Positions 6,551 through 9,725 of a stretch of 9,725 nt of DNA are shown piece after piece. The position numbers were made by a program, and so were the translations under genes. The stretch comes from Chitinophagaceae bacterium. Lineage in GTDB: Bacteria; Bacteroidota; Bacteroidia; Chitinophagales; Chitinophagaceae. Location: positions 1-9,725 of the forward strand of contig JAICHT010000130.1 of assembly GCA_025924755.1 (NCBI GenBank), read 5' to 3'. The first letter of the stretch is position 1; every line of letters starts with the position of its first letter. The notes under the pieces were generated by a model that worked only from the letters and a program-made list of their open reading frames with translations, did not search any database and had not been told where the DNA came from.

Positions 6551-7561
6551 CTAAAACTTAGGGCAGTTAATTCTTTTATGATTTGGGTCATCGGGTTTTT
6601 TAATATAGATCAAAGAAATCTCAGCACCACCGCGCATATTGGAGGCTGGTTTTAGTCCCGATGTATTTACATCATACGTAGCTCCAAATTGAAAGTCGCC
6701 AAACTCCAGTCCCACATAAGGTATAATGGCATCGCCCAACCGTACCCAGGTGCCTAAATATAAATTAGTAGGTTTTGTTTCTTCCGGGTTCAGGTTTATA
6801 GCATAGGCACCGCCAATAGTAGTATTGGTGGCATTGGCCTGCCGGCTGTAATTGCCGCTAAAGTGTATCGCATTAAACTGGCCCGAAGGGATATGGCCCC
6901 CTGCCTGGAAAGTAACTCTTGGTGATAAATAAAAGTCGCCGCCATTAAACGTTTCCTTTGGCCGGTTCAGGTGGTAGCCCGATACACCTACATAATAATT
7001 ATTTTCATCCCCGGTACTGCCGTTAAATAATAAGCCGGCATTTATATCAAAATACTTTACATTAATTTGGTTGGCGTTAAACACTTCGTTTGTAACGCCG
7101 GTAAAACCTAAAGAAGTTAATTGGTCTTCAAATTTTAATTGTGTGATATCTAACCGCTTATTTACAAATGTTCCCTGGAAGCCGGCACCCAACTGGTTCA
7201 GCCCGTTTTCGTCCAGGCTTTTATGATAGGCAGTAGACAGCGCTATATAATTGTTTTGCAATACACCATTGCCGCTTTTATCGGTAAACGCCATAATACC
7301 AATACCAAACTGGTCAAACTCCGGAATAGCGTTTTTTAAAATGCCGCCATCAGCCGATATGGTAGCGGTGGTAAATGCATTATTGATAGTAGGCCACTGA
7401 TTGCGGTAATTACCGGCTACGCGAAACGTGCCATCAAACTTGCCTGTAAACGCCGGGTTTAGGGTTAACGGTGAAGCAAAAAACTGGGAAAAGTTAGGAT
7501 CCTGCGCCCAGGAAAAACGGGCGGCAGCTATAAGGATTAAAATACAAAGCAGCTTTTTCAT
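6551..7561 (-). CDS. PorP/SprF-family type IX secretion system membrane protein
   Basis: The frame can be extended to a GTG at 7567, but the ATG at 7561 gives a better start: MKKLLCILILIAAARFSWAQ is a classic signal peptide, cleaved before Gln, and a GTG two codons earlier adds nothing. The mature protein opens with DPNFSQFFASPLTLNPAFTG, the hallmark of the PorP/SprF family. The remaining roughly 300 residues alternate hydrophobic and polar stretches rich in Gly, Asn and aromatics, as expected for an outer-membrane beta-barrel. Family members work with the type IX secretion system; SprF-like ones are tied to export or surface attachment of a partner with a type-B C-terminal domain, usually encoded next door. 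No such partner is here. The gene lies about 60 bases downstream of upp on the same strand. A near-consensus TATCTTTT (7590-7583) could give it its own promoter. Which subgroup it belongs to cannot be decided from sequence alone. Confidence 0.9.
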   Translation of the reverse strand: MKKLLCILILIAAARFSWAQDPNFSQFFASPLTLNPAFTGKFDGTFRVAGNYRNQWPTINNAFTTATISADGGILKNAIPEFDQFGIGIMAFTDKSGNGVLQNNYIALSTAYHKSLDENGLNQLGAGFQGTFVNKRLDITQLKFEDQLTSLGFTGVTNEVFNANQINVKYFDINAGLLFNGSTGDENNYYVGVSGYHLNRPKETFNGGDFYLSPRVTFQAGGHIPSGQFNAIHFSGNYSRQANATNTTIGGAYAINLNPEETKPTNLYLGTWVRLGDAIIPYVGLEFGDFQFGATYDVNTSGLKPASNMRGGAEISLIYIKKPDDPNHKRINCPKF

Positions 7562-7621
7562 TCTCACAGTCAGTTAGGAGCGAAAAGATACAAATATTTT
7601 TGATATTTAAAATGATAACGC

Positions 7622-8272
7622 TCACATCTGTATTTTAGTGCCAAACGCCAGGTCGCCGGCATCGCCAAGGCCCGGAACAATATAGCCTTTAGCCGTTAGC
7701 TCTTCATCAATATCACCACACCAGATGGCTGCATCCGGCACTTCTCTCCGCACATATTCAATACCAATAGTGCAGGCAATAGCAGTTACTACATAAATGG
7801 CAGCAGGCGCACCTACTTCTTTTAAATAATGAATGGTTTTTACCAGCGATGCGCCGGTGGCCAGCATTGGGTCGGAAATAATTAATATGCGGTCGTCAAT
7901 TTCGGGGCACGATAAATACTCCAGGCTTATTTGAAACGATCCGTCTTTATCGTGTTTGCGGTAGGCTGATACAAAAGCATTGTCGGCTTTATCAAAATAA
8001 TTTAATAATCCCTGGTGCAGCGGAAGCCCGGCCCGCAATATGGTGGCTAATACCGGTGGCTGGCTTATTACATTGCAAACTGCGGTGCCTAATGGCGTTT
8101 GCACCTCTTTAGCCACGGCTGGTAATATTTTACTTATTTCATACGCTGCTACTTCACCAATACGCTCCAGGTTGCGGCGAAAACGCATGCGGTCTTTTTG
8201 TATTTCAATGTCACGGATTTCAGCTATCCAGTTACTAACCAGCGAGTGTGCTTTACTTAAATTTATAACCAT
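7622..8272 (-). CDS. upp: Uracil phosphoribosyltransferase
   Basis: This cytoplasmic pyrimidine-salvage enzyme converts uracil and PRPP to UMP and pyrophosphate. At 216 residues it has a typical Upp length. The PRPP-binding loop is IISDPMLATGAS (131-142) and the uracil-binding C-terminal segment is YIVPGLGDAGDLAFGT (197-212). ILRAGLPL at 78-85 is another family block. All are intact. The start at 8272 (MVINLSKAHS) is the only ATG compatible with the N-terminal helix. Upp is divergent from anmK over 97 bases and upstream of the PorP-like gene, with which it may share a transcript; there is no functional link apparent to either. A TAGATTTG element lies about 57 bases upstream. Confidence 0.96.
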   Translation of the reverse strand: MVINLSKAHSLVSNWIAEIRDIEIQKDRMRFRRNLERIGEVAAYEISKILPAVAKEVQTPLGTAVCNVISQPPVLATILRAGLPLHQGLLNYFDKADNAFVSAYRKHDKDGSFQISLEYLSCPEIDDRILIISDPMLATGASLVKTIHYLKEVGAPAAIYVVTAIACTIGIEYVRREVPDAAIWCGDIDEELTAKGYIVPGLGDAGDLAFGTKIQM

Positions 8273-8307
8273 GAAATTGAATTTCTATCGGTAAACAATA
8301 GCAGGAT

Positions 8308-8315
8308 TAGGTTTG
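8308..8315 (+). promoter_or_regulatory. Candidate -7 element for anmK (TAGGTTTG)
   Basis: An exact TAnnTTTG match 54 bases upstream of the anmK ATG, identical to the element upstream of the DNA glycosylase gene. No good -33 TTG lies at the expected distance. It faces the upp element at 8329-8336. Confidence 0.5.
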
Positions 8316-8328
8316 TACTTAATTTCGG

Positions 8329-8336
8329 CAAATCTA
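8329..8336 (-). promoter_or_regulatory. Candidate -7 element for upp (TAGATTTG)
   Basis: Read on the minus strand, an exact TAnnTTTG match 57 bases upstream of the upp ATG. The -33 region is T-rich (revcomp of 8351-8360) but lacks TTG. Only 13 bases separate it from the oppositely oriented anmK element. Confidence 0.5.
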
Positions 8337-8369
8337 ATTTCTTATATCTGAAAATTAAAAAAGGTTGTT

Positions 8370-9467
8370 ATGGTATATAAAGTAATAGGGATAATGAGTG
8401 GCAGTTCATTGGATGGATTGGACATAGTGTATGTGGAATTAAATGAAAACGGCGGCAACTGGAGCTTTGAAAATGTGATAGGCCGCTGTTATGGATATGA
8501 CGCAGCGTGGATGGAAAAGTTGAAAAACGCTGTTACATTAAACGCCTTCGACTATCAACTGTTGCATGCCGAATATGGTCATTATATCGGCAGGATGGTA
8601 AATGCTTTTATTGACGAAAACCAACTGCATTATAAAGTAGCTTTCATTGCTTCTCACGGGCATACTACTTTTCACGTACCCAAAAAAATGACAGCGCAAC
8701 TGGGCGATGGCGCTGCTATTGCTGCGGAAACGCACCTGCCGGTAGTGTCGGATCTGCGGGCCCTGGATGTAGCCTTTGGTGGGCAGGGAGCGCCAGTGGT
8801 GCCTATTGGCGAAAAGCTGTTATTTAAAGACCATTATATGTTTTTAAATATTGGCGGCATTGCCAATATCTCTATCAATACACCGGAGGGTTATATTGCT
8901 TTTGACGTATGCCCTGCCAATAGAGTGCTGAATATGCTGGCGGCTAAAATGAGCAAGGAATATGATGCCGGTGGCGCAGTGGCTGCTTCAGGAAATATCA
9001 ATACAAATCTGTTGCAAAAATTAAATGCACTAGACTATTATCAGCAACCCTATCCAAAATCATTAGCCAACAGTTTTGGTACCGATGAAGTATATCCATT
9101 GATCCGGTCGTTTGGTATAACGCATCCCGATGAATTAAGAACCTATACCGAGCATATAGTAATGCAAATAAAAAATGCGTTGGAGACAGCAGGTGCATAT
9201 ACACTCAACAATCAAAACGCCACATTACTGGTTACCGGCGGCGGTGCTTTCAATACCTTTTTAATAGAACGGTTGAAAGAAGTGTTGCAACTTGCAGGCA
9301 TCGAGGTGGTGGTACCGGAGGATGCGATTGTTAACTATAAAGAAGCCCTGATAATGGCGCTGATGGGTGTACTGCGCTGGCGGCAGGAGTATACAGTGCT
9401 TGCCTCTGTTACCGGCGCTGAAAGAGATAGTATTGGCGGCGCCGTTTGGATAGGGCAGGAGGCCTAG
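8370..9467 (+). CDS. anmK: Anhydro-N-acetylmuramic acid kinase
   Basis: AnmK hydrolyses and phosphorylates 1,6-anhydro-MurNAc from peptidoglycan turnover, giving MurNAc-6-phosphate for MurQ. The product is 365 residues, the normal length. GIMSGSSLDGLD (7-18) is the N-terminal ATP-binding block, with Ser for the more common Thr. SHGHTTFH (95-102), FGGQGAPVVPIGE (136-148) and LNIGGIANIS (159-168) are all present, as is the C-terminal TGGGAFN (289-295). The catalytic aspartate block reads FDVCPAN (178-184) where proteobacterial enzymes have FDTGPGN; the base D179 and N184 are kept. The start at 8370 fits the family N-terminus. murQ and other recycling genes are not in the window, and no co-transcribed gene follows. 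The kinase call is firm despite the altered motif, because all other blocks agree. Confidence 0.94.
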   Translation: MVYKVIGIMSGSSLDGLDIVYVELNENGGNWSFENVIGRCYGYDAAWMEKLKNAVTLNAFDYQLLHAEYGHYIGRMVNAFIDENQLHYKVAFIASHGHTTFHVPKKMTAQLGDGAAIAAETHLPVVSDLRALDVAFGGQGAPVVPIGEKLLFKDHYMFLNIGGIANISINTPEGYIAFDVCPANRVLNMLAAKMSKEYDAGGAVAASGNINTNLLQKLNALDYYQQPYPKSLANSFGTDEVYPLIRSFGITHPDELRTYTEHIVMQIKNALETAGAYTLNNQNATLLVTGGGAFNTFLIERLKEVLQLAGIEVVVPEDAIVNYKEALIMALMGVLRWRQEYTVLASVTGAERDSIGGAVWIGQEA

Positions 9468-9725
9468 CGGCACTGCTTTACTTTCATAAATAACGGGGAT
9501 GGGTATACGTAAAAGTAACACGTCAGGCCAGGTGATTGTAATAAAAATTACAAGATTCCAGTTTGTTTTTAAATTGCTGCGGATGCGCTTTCATACGTTG
9601 CCAGGCAGCTGTAAACCTATAGCTGGTACCAGTTTGATACAATATGAAGTTAACTGCATAAAAATTAGGAGGTTGTCTCGAAGCCTGGAACAGGAATGAA
9701 ATCGTGTGATTCTTTTTACACATTG
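9468..9725. other. Tail region downstream of anmK, no confident gene
   Basis: These 258 bases contain no gene I can name. On the minus strand a frame ending at a TGA at 9523-9525 is open to an ATG at 9723 and may continue past the right edge; its codons look mildly protein-like but I recognise nothing in the product. A small AT-rich hairpin lies at 9536-9553. No tRNA or other RNA gene is visible. Confidence 0.35.
9536..9553. terminator. AT-rich hairpin downstream of anmK, weak terminator candidate
   Basis: TTGTAAT and ATTACAA form a perfect 7-pair stem around an AAAA loop, about 70 bases after the anmK stop. The stem is AT-rich with one G-C pair and is not followed by a T-run, so termination activity is doubtful; it could also be chance in AT-rich DNA. 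Confidence 0.25.

Noticed and set aside
6461..6559. Inverted repeat AAGTTTT / AAAACTT flanking the gap between the glycosylase and PorP-like genes, and a small ACACA/TGTGT stem within it
   Set aside because: The first arms are about 85 bases apart and the second is only 5 pairs; neither has a T-run. Not a credible terminator. I see nothing else in these 90 bases.
7499..7567. Possible lipoprotein signal in the PorP-like N-terminus (Cys near the start)
   Set aside because: The Cys lies early in the hydrophobic core, not after a lipobox; a standard signal peptide ending WAQ fits better.
7562..7567. GTG start two codons before the ATG of the PorP-like gene
   Set aside because: The ATG at 7561 gives a complete signal peptide and a more usual start codon.
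9669..9679. GAGGTTGTCTC, resembling some insertion-sequence end repeats
   Set aside because: No partner repeat, target duplication or transposase remnant is visible in the window; the motif is too short to support an element.
9499..9699. Plus-strand open frame of 66 codons after anmK
   Set aside because: Basic, irregular composition with no recognisable motif, overlapping the more protein-like minus-strand frame; not enough to call a gene.
1..9725. CRISPR array, tRNA/rRNA, phage, toxin-antitoxin or defence genes
   Set aside because: Looked for on both strands; no spaced repeats, RNA gene folds or family motifs were found. All larger frames are explained by housekeeping or envelope genes.

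Overview
The window looks like chromosomal housekeeping DNA from a Bacteroidota bacterium, most likely of the Chitinophagaceae or a close relative. The basis is a PorP/SprF-family type IX secretion protein with its hallmark N-terminus, a bacillithiol-type BshA glycosyltransferase, several upstream sites matching the Bacteroidota -7 promoter element TAnnTTTG, an absence of Shine-Dalgarno sequences at starts, and moderate GC content with even codon use. The genus assignment is inference from family resemblance. No database was searched.

Layout, left to right. (1) 1-1186 (+): 3' part of an EnvC-like coiled-coil protein with a degenerate LytM/M23 domain, cut by the left edge. (2) 2313-1189 (-): bshA, converging on it with a 2-base gap. 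(3) 2501-3868 (+): a secreted M28 metallopeptidase closely resembling carboxypeptidase Q, followed after 18 bases by (4) 3887-4237 (+), a small membrane-anchored protein of unknown function. (5) 5712-4954 (-) an EI24/CysZ-like membrane protein and (6) 4954-4250 (-) an RsmI-like SAM-dependent methyltransferase form a coupled pair through a TAATG overlap. They converge on gene 4 over a 32-base hairpin. (7) 5861-6460 (+): Aag-type DNA-3-methyladenine glycosylase. (8) 8272-7622 (-) upp and (9) 7567-6551 (-) an orphan porP/sprF-like gene. (10) 8370-9467 (+): anmK, divergent from upp over a compact 97-base region with interleaved promoter candidates. (11) 9468-9725: tail without a confident gene.

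The genes do not form one pathway. Themes are cell-wall remodelling and recycling (EnvC-like, AnmK), envelope and secretion (PorP-like, M28, EI24, small TM protein), low-molecular-weight thiol synthesis (BshA), pyrimidine salvage (Upp) and nucleic acid repair or modification (Aag, methyltransferase). I found no CRISPR array, tRNA, rRNA, intact insertion sequence, phage gene or recognisable defence system, and nothing I would call a new biological system. The items most worth a second look are the uncharacterised 116-residue protein, the methyltransferase/EI24 coupling, the carboxypeptidase Q likeness, the non-standard AnmK catalytic motif, the upp/anmK promoter arrangement and an open frame at the right edge.
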